A stretch of DNA of 64,000 bases. Origin: Leifsonia williamsii (GTDB taxonomy: Bacteria; Actinomycetota; Actinomycetes; Actinomycetales; Microbacteriaceae). The position numbers and the translations under genes were made by a program. This document shows, piece after piece, positions 1-9,105 of this stretch. The notes beneath the pieces are model-generated. The model was not told where the DNA came from. It made no database searches and saw only the letters and a program-made list of their open reading frames with translations. The stretch lies in assembly GCF_030433685.1 (NCBI RefSeq), contig NZ_JAROCF010000001.1, positions 2,418,001 through 2,482,000 of the forward strand, written 5' to 3'. Numbering within the stretch: the stretch's first letter is position 1; every line of letters starts with the position of its first letter.

Positions 1-298
1 AGCGGGCCTCGACCAGGTAAGCGCCGGGGCCGACGATGTCGATGCCCTGCCAGATGCCGTGCGCGAGGTGCGCGAGCTCGACGTGCGCGCCGTTCGGAAG
101 CACGGCGAACACGGCCTCCGCCAGCGGGCGCAGGGTGCGGATGACCGTGATCGGGTCGGCGACGCCTGAGGCGTTCACCTGGTGCTGCCCGAGCACCGCG
201 TGCGGGTCGTGGTACGCGCCGGTGGCGACGGCCTGGAGGGTCGCGTCGTCCAGGGCGGGCAGGTCGACGGCGGCAGCGCCTTCGGGGATCGGGGTCAT
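1..298 (-). CDS. glgB: 1,4-alpha-glucan branching enzyme, N-terminal part (runs off the window)
   Basis: About 99 residues are visible. The protein begins MTPIPEGAAAVDLPALDD and continues with YHDPHAVLGQH, the hallmark of the GlgB N-terminal carbohydrate-binding (CBM48-type) domain. The catalytic GH13 domain lies beyond the left edge. GlgB transfers short maltooligosaccharide chains to form alpha-1,6 branches. The ATG at 298 follows an AAAGGAC ribosome site. It lies 62 bp downstream of glgE on the same strand, the usual glgE-glgB operon in which GlgE extends linear glucan and GlgB branches it. Confidence 0.9.
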   Translation of the reverse strand, partial: MTPIPEGAAAVDLPALDDATLQAVATGAYHDPHAVLGQHQVNASGVADPITVIRTLRPLAEAVFAVLPNGAHVELAHLAHGIWQGIDIVGPGAYLVEAR

Positions 299-360
299 CG
301 GGGTCCTTTCGAGGCGGTGCGGTGGGACGGGCGGTGCGGCGGGGCGTGGGTGGACGGCGA

Positions 361-2538
361 CTACAGCGGCTTCACGACCAGGATGTGGACCGGCTGGTCG
401 AAGGCGTCGAGGCGCACGTAGTCGTCGGAGCCCCAGACCCAGCGCTGGCCGGTCACGGCGTCCTTCACCTCGAAGCTCGCGCCGCGCTCGATGCCGAACG
501 CCGTGACGTCGAGGTGGACGATCGTCTCGCGCACCGAGTGCGGGTCGACGTTGGCGACGACGATCACCGCGTCCGGCTTGCCGCTGCGGGTGAACCGGCC
601 CGGCAGGTACTTCGAGTAGACGAGGATGGCGTCGTCATCGCTGGAGTGGAGGCGGAGGTTGCGCAGCTGGCGCAGCGCCGGGTGCTCGCTGCGGACGCGG
701 TTGAGCATCGTCAGGTAGGGCGCCAGGGAGCGTCCCTCGTTCTGCGCGCGGGCGTAGTCGCGCGGACGGTACTCGTACTTCTCGTTGTCGATGTACTCCT
801 CCGCGCCGGGGCGGGCGACGTTCTCGTACAGCTCGAAGCCGGAGTAGACGCCCCAGGTCGGTGCGGCGGTCGCGGCGAGGGCGGCACGGATCTTGAACGC
901 GGCCGGGCCGCCGAACTGCAGGTACTCGGTGAGGATGTCGGGGGTGTTGACGAAGAGGTTGGGGCGCAGGAAGTCGGCCGTGTCGGTCGCGAGGCCGGCG
1001 AAGAACTCCTCCAGCTCCTCCTTCGTGTTCCGCCAGGTGAAGTACGTGTACGACTGCTGGAAGCCGGCCTTCGCGAGGGTGTGCAGCAGCGCGGGGCGGG
1101 TGAACGCCTCGGCGAGGAAGACGACGTCCGGGTCGGTCGCGTTGACCGTGCGGATCAGCCACTCCCAGAAGTGCAGCGGCTTGGTGTGCGGGTTGTCGAC
1201 GCGGAAGATGCGGACGCCGAGCGACATCCAGTACCGCACGATCCGCAGCACCTCGTGCCGGAGGCCGTCGTAGTCGTTGTCGAAGTTGATCGGGTAGATG
1301 TCCTGATACTTCTTCGGCGGGTTCTCCGCGTACGCGATCGTGCCGTCGGGGAGGGTCGTGAACCACTCCGGGTGCTGCTTCACCCAGGGGTGGTCGGGCG
1401 ACGCCTGCAGCGCCAGGTCGAGGGCGACCTCGAGGCCGGCTCCCTTCGCCTTGCCCAGGAAGTGGACGAAGTCCTCCTCGGTGCCGAGGTCCGGGTGGAT
1501 GGCGTCGTGGCCGCCCTCGGCCGACCCGATGGCCCAGGGCGAGCCCGGGTCGTTCGGCCCGGCCTCCAGGGAGTTGTTCGGCCCCTTGCGGAACGTGCGG
1601 CCGATCGGGTGGATGGGCGGCAGGTAGACGACGTCGAAGCCCATCGCGGCGATCTCGGGGAGGCGCGCGGAGGCGGTGCGGAAGGTGCCCGACTGCCAGG
1701 AGCCGTCCGGCAGCTTCCGCGCCCCCTCCGACCGCGGGAAGAACTCGTACCAGCTGCCGACGCCGGCGCGGGTGCGCTCGACCTGGATCGCACGCGTCTC
1801 GGAGAGCGAGGGGAGGCTCACCACCGGGCGCTCGGCGAGGATGGCGGCGATGCGGTCGTCGACGGTCGCGGCGAAGCGCTCCTCGACCGGCTTGGTGGAG
1901 TCGGCGGCGGCCTTCGCGGCGGCGCTCAGGTGGCGGCGCTCGGCGGGACTGCGGCGCTTGTCCTTCGCGGCGCCCGCCAGGAGGTCGTGGCCCATCCGCA
2001 GCATCAGCTCCACGTCGATGCCGGCCGGGACCTTCACCTCGGCGTTGTGCTTCCAGGTGCCGTAGTCGTCGGCCCAGGCCTGCACCCGGTAGCGCCAGAG
2101 GCCCTCGGTCTCGAGCTGCACCTCCACACCCCAGCGGTCGGTGCCCGGCTCGAGCGCGTGCATGCGGTGCTCGGTCTGCTCGCCGGAGGGGTCGAGCAGG
2201 ATCAGGTCGACGCCGATGCGGTCGTGGCCCTCGCGGAAGGCGGTCGCGCGGAACGGCACGACCTCCCCGCTGAAGGCGACGGCCGGCCAGTGGCCCTCGT
2301 CGACCTGCGGGGAGAGCTGGAGGACGGGGATGCGGGTCAGCAGCGGCACGTATTCCTGCGCCGCCGCCTCCTGCGCCGCCGATCCCTGCGCCGCCGCCTC
2401 CTGCGCCGCCGATCCCTGCGGCGGGTCGGCCGGCTGTGGCACGGCGGGCGGCTGCGCCACCGCGGTCGCGGCCTGCTGCACGGCCTCGGCGGAACGGATG
2501 CTGGTCGGAGCCTTCTTCACCACCCCACGAACGTACAC
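361..2538 (-). CDS. glgE: Alpha-1,4-glucan:maltose-1-phosphate maltosyltransferase
   Basis: A protein of 725 residues (about 700 is usual) of the GH13_3 family that adds maltose from maltose-1-phosphate to alpha-1,4-glucan. The nucleophile Asp is at residue 448 in RVDNPHTKP and the general acid Glu at 477 in FLAEAF. Their spacing of 29 residues equals that in characterised GlgE enzymes. The first ~60 residues are Ala/Gln-rich and contain two exact copies of GSAAQEAAAQ, encoded by a perfect 30-bp tandem repeat at 2356-2415. The annotated ATG is at 2538, but a TACGTT hexamer lies 6 nt before a GTG at 2523, so a leaderless start there (720 residues) is just as plausible. The gene is divergent from glgP. 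Confidence 0.95.
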   Translation of the reverse strand: MYVRGVVKKAPTSIRSAEAVQQAATAVAQPPAVPQPADPPQGSAAQEAAAQGSAAQEAAAQEYVPLLTRIPVLQLSPQVDEGHWPAVAFSGEVVPFRATAFREGHDRIGVDLILLDPSGEQTEHRMHALEPGTDRWGVEVQLETEGLWRYRVQAWADDYGTWKHNAEVKVPAGIDVELMLRMGHDLLAGAAKDKRRSPAERRHLSAAAKAAADSTKPVEERFAATVDDRIAAILAERPVVSLPSLSETRAIQVERTRAGVGSWYEFFPRSEGARKLPDGSWQSGTFRTASARLPEIAAMGFDVVYLPPIHPIGRTFRKGPNNSLEAGPNDPGSPWAIGSAEGGHDAIHPDLGTEEDFVHFLGKAKGAGLEVALDLALQASPDHPWVKQHPEWFTTLPDGTIAYAENPPKKYQDIYPINFDNDYDGLRHEVLRIVRYWMSLGVRIFRVDNPHTKPLHFWEWLIRTVNATDPDVVFLAEAFTRPALLHTLAKAGFQQSYTYFTWRNTKEELEEFFAGLATDTADFLRPNLFVNTPDILTEYLQFGGPAAFKIRAALAATAAPTWGVYSGFELYENVARPGAEEYIDNEKYEYRPRDYARAQNEGRSLAPYLTMLNRVRSEHPALRQLRNLRLHSSDDDAILVYSKYLPGRFTRSGKPDAVIVVANVDPHSVRETIVHLDVTAFGIERGASFEVKDAVTGQRWVWGSDDYVRLDAFDQPVHILVVKPL
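2356..2415. repeat. Perfect 30-bp tandem repeat (two copies) inside glgE
   Basis: Two identical 30-bp units, 2356-2385 and 2386-2415, each made of two near-identical 15-mers beginning CTGCGCCGCCG. They are in frame and encode an Ala/Gln-rich linker before the GlgE N-terminal domain. Copy number could vary by slippage without breaking the frame. Confidence 0.95.
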
Positions 2539-2580
2539 TCATTCACCCGGCCGTCATCAGGCTCCTCTAAGGTGGGCCGG

Positions 2581-5151
2581 GTGAAGGCCATCCGTAGATT
2601 CTCCGTCCGCGCCGTCCTCCCCGAGAACCTCTCCGCTCTGGAGGAGATCGCCGGCAACCTCCGCTGGTCCTGGCACGAGCCCACCAAGGAGCTCTTCGCC
2701 CGCATCGCCCCCGAGCTGTGGCAGCAGCTCCGGCACGACCCGATCGCCCTGCTCGGCGCGGTCGAGCCGTCGCGGCTGGCGGAGCTCGCCGACGATCACG
2801 GCTACGTCGAGTGGGCGAACCGCGTGCGCGACGACCTGCGCGAGTACCTGCAGGAGCCGCGCTGGTACCAGTCGCTCGGCGACGCCGCGCCGCGCTCGAT
2901 CGCCTACTTCTCGCCCGAGTTCGGCATCGCGGCGGCACTGCCGCAATACTCCGGCGGCCTCGGCATCCTCGCCGGGGATCACCTCAAAGCGGCGAGCGAC
3001 CTCGGTGTTCCGCTGGTGGCCGCCGGCCTTTTCTACCGCTCCGGCTACTTCGCGCAGGCGATCTCCCCCGACGGCTGGCAGCTCGAGAGCTACCCGGTGC
3101 TCGACCCCGACGGACTGCCGCTCAGCGTGCTCCGCGAGGCCGACGGCACCCCGGTGCAGATCACGCTCGCGCTGCCGGACGGCGAGCTGCACGCGCGGGT
3201 CTGGCAGGCCGCGGTCGGCCGGGTGCGCCTCCTGCTGCTCGACACCGACATCCCCGAGAACGAGGAGCGGCTGCGCTCGGTCACCGACCGGCTCTACGGC
3301 GGCGGCGGGGAGCACCGGCTGCTGCAGGAGCTGCTGCTCGGCATCGGCGGCGTGCGCGCGGTGAAGGCCTGGGCGGCGCTCACCGGCGCGCCGGACGCGG
3401 AGGTGTTCCACACCAACGAAGGCCACGCGGGCTTCCTCGGGCTGGAGCGCATCTCCGACCTGGTGGGCGAGGGGCTGAGCTTCGACCAGGCGCTGCAGGT
3501 GGTGCGCGCCGGCACGGTCTTCACCACCCACACGCCGGTGCCCGCCGGCATCGACCGGTTCGACCGGGCGCTGGTGGAGCGCTACTTCTCGACCTCCCTG
3601 CTCCCCGGGCTCGACGTGAAGGAGGTGCTCGCGCTCGGCGCGGAGGACTACCCCGGCGGCTCGGGCGACGTGTTCAACATGGCCGTGATGGGCCTGCGCC
3701 TCGGGCAGCACGCCAACGGCGTCTCCCAGCTGCACGGCGAGGTCAGCCGGCAGATGTTCAACGGCCTGTACCCGGGCTTCGACCCGCGGGAGGTGCCGAT
3801 CGACTCGGTCACCAACGGCGTGCACGCACCGACGTGGACCGACCCGATGCTCCGCGCGCTCGCCATCGAGCGCCTCGGCACCGACGACACCACGCACGCG
3901 AACTGGGCGGACGCGCACGCCGTCGGCGACGCCGACCTGTGGAGCGTGCGCAACCGGATGCGCGAGCAACTCGTGCAGGACGCGCGTCACCGGGTCGCGG
4001 CGGCCTGGGAGCGGCAGAACCCGGGCGGGATCGCGCCGGCGTGGATGGCCGACCTCCTCGACCCGAACGTGCTGACCATCGGCTTCGCCCGGCGGGTTCC
4101 GACCTACAAGCGGCTCACGCTGATGCTGCACGACCCCGACCGGCTGCGCCGCATCCTGCTCGACCCGGAGCGGCCGGTGCAGTTCGTGATCGCGGGCAAG
4201 TCGCACCCGGCCGACGACGAGGGCAAGCGGCTCATCCAGAAGCTGGTGCACTTCGCCAACGAGGCCGATGTGCGCGGCCGGATGGTGTTCCTGCCCGACT
4301 ACGACATCGGCATGGCGCAGCTGCTGTACCCGGGCACGGACGTGTGGCTCAACAACCCGCTGCGTCCTCTTGAGGCGTGCGGCACCTCCGGCATGAAGGC
4401 GGCCCTCAACGGCGCGCTGAACCTGTCGATCCTCGACGGCTGGTGGAACGAGTTCTACGACGGCGAGAACGGCTGGGCGATCCCGTCGGCGGACGCCGCC
4501 GGCGACGGCGCCGAGCGCGACGCACTGGAGGCGGAGGCCATGTACGACCTCATCGAGCACCAGATCGCGCCGCGGTTCTACGACCGCGACCCGGACGGCG
4601 TGCCCTCCGCGTGGGTGCGGCAGATCCGGCACACGCTCGCCACGCTCTCGTCGCCGCTGAGCGCCGAGCGCATGGTCCGCGAGTACGTCGAGCGGCTGTA
4701 CCTGCCGGCGGCGGAGTACGAGAACCGTCTCACCGCCGACGACTTCGCCGCCGCGCGCGGCCTCGCCGAGTGGAAGGAGCGCGTGCGCAGCGCCTGGCCC
4801 GACGTGGCCGTCGCGCATGTCGACGCGGGCGGGGTGGACGACACCCCGCAGGTCGGCGACGAGCTGCACGTGCGCGCGCCGGTCCGCCTGGGCGGCCTGC
4901 GGCCGGAGGACGTGCGGGTCGAGCTGGTCTACGGGCGCAGCCACGAGGGCGACGACCTGACCGACGTCGCCGTGCAGGAGCTGACGGTCGACCGGGCCGT
5001 GCCCGGCGACGAGGCGGGCAGTGCGCACGAGTTCGTCGGGACGGTGCGGCTCGCCTGGGCCGGCTCGTTCGGCTACACCGTGCGCGTGGTGCCGGTGAAC
5101 GACCTCCTGCTGACCCCCGCCGAGCTGGGCCTGGTCGCCGTCGCCTCCTGA
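2581..5151 (+). CDS. glgP: Alpha-glucan (glycogen) phosphorylase, actinobacterial long type
   Basis: A protein of 856 residues that releases glucose-1-phosphate from the non-reducing ends of alpha-1,4-glucan, using PLP. The N-terminus (VKAIRRFSVRAVLPENL, then NLRWSWHEPTKELF) is the DUF3417-type domain of the alpha-glucan phosphorylases found in mycobacteria. The PLP lysine is K606 in GTSGMKAALNG. Sugar-binding motifs such as HTNEGHAGF and TTHTPVPAGIDRF are present. The GTG at 2581 is chosen because a TAAGGT hexamer at 2568-2573 ends 7 nt before it, which fits a leaderless transcript. The gene is divergent from glgE, so synthesis and breakdown of glucan are encoded back to back. Confidence 0.95.
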   Translation: MKAIRRFSVRAVLPENLSALEEIAGNLRWSWHEPTKELFARIAPELWQQLRHDPIALLGAVEPSRLAELADDHGYVEWANRVRDDLREYLQEPRWYQSLGDAAPRSIAYFSPEFGIAAALPQYSGGLGILAGDHLKAASDLGVPLVAAGLFYRSGYFAQAISPDGWQLESYPVLDPDGLPLSVLREADGTPVQITLALPDGELHARVWQAAVGRVRLLLLDTDIPENEERLRSVTDRLYGGGGEHRLLQELLLGIGGVRAVKAWAALTGAPDAEVFHTNEGHAGFLGLERISDLVGEGLSFDQALQVVRAGTVFTTHTPVPAGIDRFDRALVERYFSTSLLPGLDVKEVLALGAEDYPGGSGDVFNMAVMGLRLGQHANGVSQLHGEVSRQMFNGLYPGFDPREVPIDSVTNGVHAPTWTDPMLRALAIERLGTDDTTHANWADAHAVGDADLWSVRNRMREQLVQDARHRVAAAWERQNPGGIAPAWMADLLDPNVLTIGFARRVPTYKRLTLMLHDPDRLRRILLDPERPVQFVIAGKSHPADDEGKRLIQKLVHFANEADVRGRMVFLPDYDIGMAQLLYPGTDVWLNNPLRPLEACGTSGMKAALNGALNLSILDGWWNEFYDGENGWAIPSADAAGDGAERDALEAEAMYDLIEHQIAPRFYDRDPDGVPSAWVRQIRHTLATLSSPLSAERMVREYVERLYLPAAEYENRLTADDFAAARGLAEWKERVRSAWPDVAVAHVDAGGVDDTPQVGDELHVRAPVRLGGLRPEDVRVELVYGRSHEGDDLTDVAVQELTVDRAVPGDEAGSAHEFVGTVRLAWAGSFGYTVRVVPVNDLLLTPAELGLVAVAS

Positions 5152-5160
5152 CCCGCGCGG

Positions 5161-5186
5161 CCCGCTAGCGGCTAGGGGCTAGCGGG
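5161..5186. terminator. Hairpin between convergent glgP and ybaK
   Basis: The 8-bp arms cccgctag (5161-5168) and ctagcggg (5179-5186) form a stem between the two convergent genes and overlap the ybaK stop codon. It is likely a two-way terminator. There is no U-run. Confidence 0.5.
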
Positions 5187-5667
5187 CGATGGGGGCGTAG
5201 GAGGCGGCGGTCGCCCGGAGGAGGTCGGCGGGCGCGAGCTCGATGTCGAAGCCGCGGCGGCCTCCCGAGACGAACACGGTGTCGAAGAGCTGTGCGGTCT
5301 CGTCGACGACGGTCACGTGCCGGGTCTTCTGCCCGACCGGGCTGATGCCGCCGACCACGTAGCCGGTGCGGCGCTCGGCCACCGCCGGGTCGGCCATCGC
5401 GGCGCGCTTGGCGCCGACCGCCGCGGCGAGCGCCTTGAGGTCCAGCATCCCGGTCACCGGCACGACGCCGACGACGAGACCGAGGTCGGTGTCGGCGAGC
5501 AGGGTCTTGAACACGCGGTCGGCCTCGACGCCGAGCGCCTCCGCCGCCTCCAGTCCGAACGACGCCGCTGTCGGGTCGTGCTCGTACGGGTGCGCGGAGA
5601 ACGGGATGCTCGCAGCGGTCAACGCGACCGTGGCGGGGGTGCCGGCGGCGGGGCGTGCCTTGGCCAT
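5179..5667 (-). CDS. ybaK: Cys-tRNA(Pro)/Cys-tRNA(Cys) deacylase, YbaK family
   Basis: A 162-residue YbaK/EbsC-fold protein that hydrolyses mischarged Cys-tRNA(Pro) in trans. The conserved lysine region reads RVFKTLL at about residues 47-53, followed by GLVVGVVPVTGMLDLKALAAAVG and the GYVVGGISPVGQK loop typical of the YbaK subgroup. The ATG at 5667 overlaps the glgX stop (ATGA), so the two genes are translationally coupled. Nothing links editing to glycogen directly, and the pairing may simply be operon chance. A second, more distant YbaK-fold protein lies at 19450-20007. Confidence 0.92.
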   Translation of the reverse strand: MAKARPAAGTPATVALTAASIPFSAHPYEHDPTAASFGLEAAEALGVEADRVFKTLLADTDLGLVVGVVPVTGMLDLKALAAAVGAKRAAMADPAVAERRTGYVVGGISPVGQKTRHVTVVDETAQLFDTVFVSGGRRGFDIELAPADLLRATAASYAPIAR

Positions 5668-7757
5668 CAGCGGGCGCCTGCGCTGTGCTGGTCCTCGTCC
5701 ACCCGCGGCCCGTTCGCCCGGTACAGCTGCATCGACGTTCCGCCCACCAGCCGCGCGGTGCCGGGGGCCAGCTCGGTCGGGTCCTCCTCGATCGGCACCT
5801 CCGTCGCGCTGTCCCACAGCAGCTGGTAGGAGGTGACGCCCGGCGCCGCGGGGAGCGACACCTCCACGTCGTCCTCCACGCCGTGCACGATCAGCAGGAT
5901 GCGGTTGAACTCCTCCTTGTCGGGCGTCGAGGCCGCGAGGTACTGCAGGGTGCGGTTCTCGGGGGAGTTCCAGTCCTCGTCGTCCATCCGGGCGCCCGTG
6001 GCGTCGTACCAGTCCATGTGGCTCGCGTTCGGCGTGTGCTCGCCGTCGACCGCGTACCGGCTCGGCCGCAGGGCGGGGTTGGTGCGCCGCAGCTCCAGGA
6101 GGCGCCGGGTCGTCGCCTCCATCTCGCGCTGCTCCCTGGTGCGCAGCCAGCTCAGCCAGGTCAGCTCGCTGTCGTGGCAGTACGCGTTGTTGTTGCCGCG
6201 CTGGCTCCGGCCGTACTCGTCGCCGGCCGTGATCATCGGAACGCCCGCCGACAGCAGCAGCGTGCCCATGAGGTTGCGCATCGCCTTGTGCCGGTCCAGC
6301 AGGATGCGCTCGTCGACCGTCGGACCCTCCACGCCGTGGTTGAACGAACGGTTGTTGTCGGTGCCGTCGCGGTTGTCCTCGCCGTTGCCGAGGTTGTGCT
6401 TCACGTCGTACGCGGTGAGGTCCGCCATCGTGAAGCCGTCGTGCGCGGTCACGAAGTTCACCGACGCGAGCGGGCCCCGCTCGGGCGAGAACGTGTTCGA
6501 CGACCCCGCCAGGCGCGTCGCGAAGCCGCCGATGCCGACGGGGGCACGCCCGTTGCGTCGCGCCTCCGCGATGTCGGCCAGCCAGAAGTTGCGCACCCGG
6601 TCGCGGTAGCGGTCGTTCCACTCGCTCCAGCCATCGGGGAAGTTGCCCGTCTGCCAGCCGCCCAGCCCCACGTCCCACGGCTCGGCGATGAGCTTGACGT
6701 CTTGCAGCGCCGGGTCCGACAGCACGGCGTTCAACAGCGGATGGTCACGGCTGTACGCCGCATCCGCCCCACGCCCCAGCGTCGCCGCCAGGTCGAACCG
6801 GAAGCCGTCGATCTGCACCTCCTGCGCCCAGTAGCGCAGCGAGTCGAGCACCAGCCGCTGCGGCACCGGGTTCCCGAAGTCGAGCGTGTTGCCGCAACCG
6901 GTCACGTCGATGTACGCGCCGTGCTCGTCCTGCCGGTAGTAGGTCGCGTTGTCGATGCCGCGGAAGCTCGTGCGCGGGCCGCCCAGCCCCTCCTCGGCGG
7001 TGTGGTTGTACACCACGTCGAGGATCACCTCGAGACCCGCCTGATGGAGCAGCTTCACCATCCCCTTGAACTCCGCCAGCACCGCCTGCGGACCCGCCGC
7101 CTGCGCACCCCGCGAGGCATAGGGCGCGTGCGGGGAGAAGAAGTTCAGCGTGTTGTAGCCCCAGTAGTTGGTGAGGCCCTCCCGGATCAGCCGCTGCTCC
7201 GACACGAACGCCTGCACCGGCAGCAGCTCGACCGCCGTGACGCCGAGCCCCTTCAGATACCGGATGGTCGACTCGTGCGCGAGGCCCGCGTACGTGCCGC
7301 GCAACTCCTCCGGCACCTCCGGGTTCAGCCGGCTGATCCCGCGCACGTGCGCCTCGTAGATCACCGAGTGGTCCAGCGGGATGGCGGGCTTGCGCACATC
7401 GCCCCAGTCGAAGTCGTCCGACACCACGGTCGAGCGCCACTGGTCGGGACCCACCCGGGTGAGCCCCCGCGCATACGGGTCGAGCAGCAGCGTCTCCGGG
7501 TTGAACACGTTCTGCGGGGAGGTCGGACCCGACACCCGCACCGCATAGCGCCGGCCCGGCGTCAGCGACCGCGAACGACCAGACCAGACCCCGTTGGCAT
7601 CCCGCGTCATCGGGATGCTGCGCGTCAGCCAGTCGGGATCGCGCTCGTCGAACAGGCACAGCTCCATCGCGTCGGCGTGCGCGGAGAAGACCCTCAGCTC
7701 ACCCCCGTTGTGACCGATGCGGACGCCCAGATTGCGCAGAGGATCGGCAGAGGTCAT
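5667..7757 (-). CDS. glgX: Glycogen debranching enzyme (isoamylase type)
   Basis: A 696-residue GH13_11 enzyme that hydrolyses alpha-1,6 branches of phosphorylase-limit glycogen. It has an N-terminal CBM48 region (VRIGHNGGELRVFSAHADAMELCLFDE), the nucleophile Asp322 in GFRFDLAATLG, and the acid/base Glu359 in LIAEPWDVG. The late motif VTAHDGFTMADL and the following NGEDNRDGTDNN segment are typical of GlgX/TreX proteins. It works after GlgP, which stops near branch points. The ATG at 7757 faces the cysteine desulfurase gene across 18 bp. Confidence 0.95.
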   Translation of the reverse strand: MTSADPLRNLGVRIGHNGGELRVFSAHADAMELCLFDERDPDWLTRSIPMTRDANGVWSGRSRSLTPGRRYAVRVSGPTSPQNVFNPETLLLDPYARGLTRVGPDQWRSTVVSDDFDWGDVRKPAIPLDHSVIYEAHVRGISRLNPEVPEELRGTYAGLAHESTIRYLKGLGVTAVELLPVQAFVSEQRLIREGLTNYWGYNTLNFFSPHAPYASRGAQAAGPQAVLAEFKGMVKLLHQAGLEVILDVVYNHTAEEGLGGPRTSFRGIDNATYYRQDEHGAYIDVTGCGNTLDFGNPVPQRLVLDSLRYWAQEVQIDGFRFDLAATLGRGADAAYSRDHPLLNAVLSDPALQDVKLIAEPWDVGLGGWQTGNFPDGWSEWNDRYRDRVRNFWLADIAEARRNGRAPVGIGGFATRLAGSSNTFSPERGPLASVNFVTAHDGFTMADLTAYDVKHNLGNGEDNRDGTDNNRSFNHGVEGPTVDERILLDRHKAMRNLMGTLLLSAGVPMITAGDEYGRSQRGNNNAYCHDSELTWLSWLRTREQREMEATTRRLLELRRTNPALRPSRYAVDGEHTPNASHMDWYDATGARMDDEDWNSPENRTLQYLAASTPDKEEFNRILLIVHGVEDDVEVSLPAAPGVTSYQLLWDSATEVPIEEDPTELAPGTARLVGGTSMQLYRANGPRVDEDQHSAGAR

Positions 7758-7775
7758 GCGATCTAGAGTAATGAC

Positions 7776-8960
7776 ATGCCGGTCTACCTCGACCACGCCG
7801 CCACCACCCCCCTGCGCCCGGAGGCCGTCGCCGCCTTCACGGAGGCGCTCGGCGTCGTCGGCAACCCCGCCAGCATCCACAGCCAGGGCCAGCACGCCCG
7901 GCGCCTGCTGGAGGAGGCCCGCGAGACCGTTGCCGCCACCCTGGGCTGCGACCCGATCGAGGTCGTCTTCACCTCCGGCGGCACGGAGGCCGTCAACCTC
8001 GGCATCAAGGGGCTCTACTGGGCCCGCAACACCTCGACACCGCGCCCCCGCCTCCTGGTCCCCGGCGGGGAGCACCACGCCACCGTCGACACCGTCGAAT
8101 GGCTGGAGCGCGCAGAGGGCGCCCGCCCCGACTGGCTGCCGCTCGACAGCGAGGGGCGCATCGCCGTGCCGGACGCTGTCGACCCCGACACCTCCCTCCT
8201 CACCTTCCTCGCCGTCAGCAACGAGGTCGGCACCGTGCAGCCCGTGGCGGCGCTCGCCGCGGTGGCGCGCGCAGCGGGGGTCCCGGTGCATGTGGATGCG
8301 GTCGCGGCGTACGGTCACCTGCCGATCGACTTCGCCGGGCTCGGGGTGGAAGCGCTGAGCGTCTCGGCCCACAAGATCGGCGGCCCGGTCGGGATCGGCG
8401 CGCTCGTGCTGAGCCGTTCCTCCACGGTCGTGCCGCTGATCCACGGCGGCGGCCAGCAGCGGCAGGTGCGCAGCGGCACGCAGGACGTCGCCGCGGCGGT
8501 CGCGTTCGCCGCGGCCGCCCGCGCGACAGAGGCCGAGCGCGAGGTGGAGGCGGTACGCCTCGCCGGGCTTCGCGATCGGCTCATTCGCGGGCTGCGGGAG
8601 GCGGTGCCTGCCGCGGTGCTCAGCGGTCCCGACCCGCTCGTGGCGCCGTCGGAGCGCGTGGCGTCGAACGTGCACGTCACCTTCCCGGATGCGCAGGGCG
8701 ACTCCCTGCTCCTCCTGCTCGACATGGCGGGGATCTCGGTGTCGACCGGGTCGGCGTGCCAGGCGGGCGTTCCGGAGCCGTCGCACGTGCTGCTCGCGAT
8801 GGGCCGCAGCGAGCGGGAGGCGCGCAGCGCGCTGCGCTTCACGCTGGGCCGGACGACGACCGCCGACGACATCGACGCGCTGCTGGCGGCGCTGCCGGGC
8901 GCGTACGCGCAGGCGGCGCGGGCCGGGAGCGCGGACCGGCCGTCGCGGCTGCGTGGCTGA
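7776..8960 (+). CDS. Cysteine desulfurase (NifS/IscS type)
   Basis: A 394-residue class V PLP aminotransferase that removes sulfur from cysteine as a persulfide. MPVYLDHAATTPLRPEA is the family N-terminus, the PLP lysine is K200 in SAHKIGGP, and the persulfide Cys is C328 in STGSACQAG. The adjacent mnmA suggests its sulfur goes to tRNA 2-thiouridine, although it may also serve other acceptors. A TAGAGT hexamer at 7764-7769 ends 6 nt before the ATG, so the mRNA is probably leaderless. It is followed by a long perfect hairpin before mnmA. Confidence 0.93.
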   Translation: MPVYLDHAATTPLRPEAVAAFTEALGVVGNPASIHSQGQHARRLLEEARETVAATLGCDPIEVVFTSGGTEAVNLGIKGLYWARNTSTPRPRLLVPGGEHHATVDTVEWLERAEGARPDWLPLDSEGRIAVPDAVDPDTSLLTFLAVSNEVGTVQPVAALAAVARAAGVPVHVDAVAAYGHLPIDFAGLGVEALSVSAHKIGGPVGIGALVLSRSSTVVPLIHGGGQQRQVRSGTQDVAAAVAFAAAARATEAEREVEAVRLAGLRDRLIRGLREAVPAAVLSGPDPLVAPSERVASNVHVTFPDAQGDSLLLLLDMAGISVSTGSACQAGVPEPSHVLLAMGRSEREARSALRFTLGRTTTADDIDALLAALPGAYAQAARAGSADRPSRLRG

Positions 8961-8998
8961 GCGGCGGTCACTTCGGCCGGCTCCGATGGGCGACCGGT

Positions 8999-9061
8999 CG
9001 CACAGGGGTCCCGACACGCCGCCCGGCGGCGCGGCCGGCGGCGTGTCGGGACCCCTGTGCG
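8999..9061. terminator. Perfect 25-bp inverted repeat between the cysteine desulfurase gene and mnmA
   Basis: Arms 8999-9023 and 9037-9061 are exact reverse complements (25 bp) around a 13-nt loop that is itself GC-rich. It sits 38 bp after the desulfurase stop and ends 32 bp before the mnmA -10 hexamer. A terminator is the simplest reading, but no U-run follows and the stem is unusually long. Confidence 0.6.
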
Positions 9062-9105
9062 GGGCTCTCGGGGAGTGGTCGGGCAGGCCGTCGTAGACTG
9101 CCGGG

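Noticed and set aside
322..2580. A long plus-strand open frame running from 322 into glgP
   Set aside because: It is antisense to glgE, low-complexity Arg/Val/Ala-rich, and arises from GC-biased codons. Only the part from 2581 is GlgP.
2557..5028. An 823-codon minus-strand open frame opposite glgP
   Set aside because: No family motif, composition typical of antisense frames in high-GC DNA, and glgP has all catalytic motifs.
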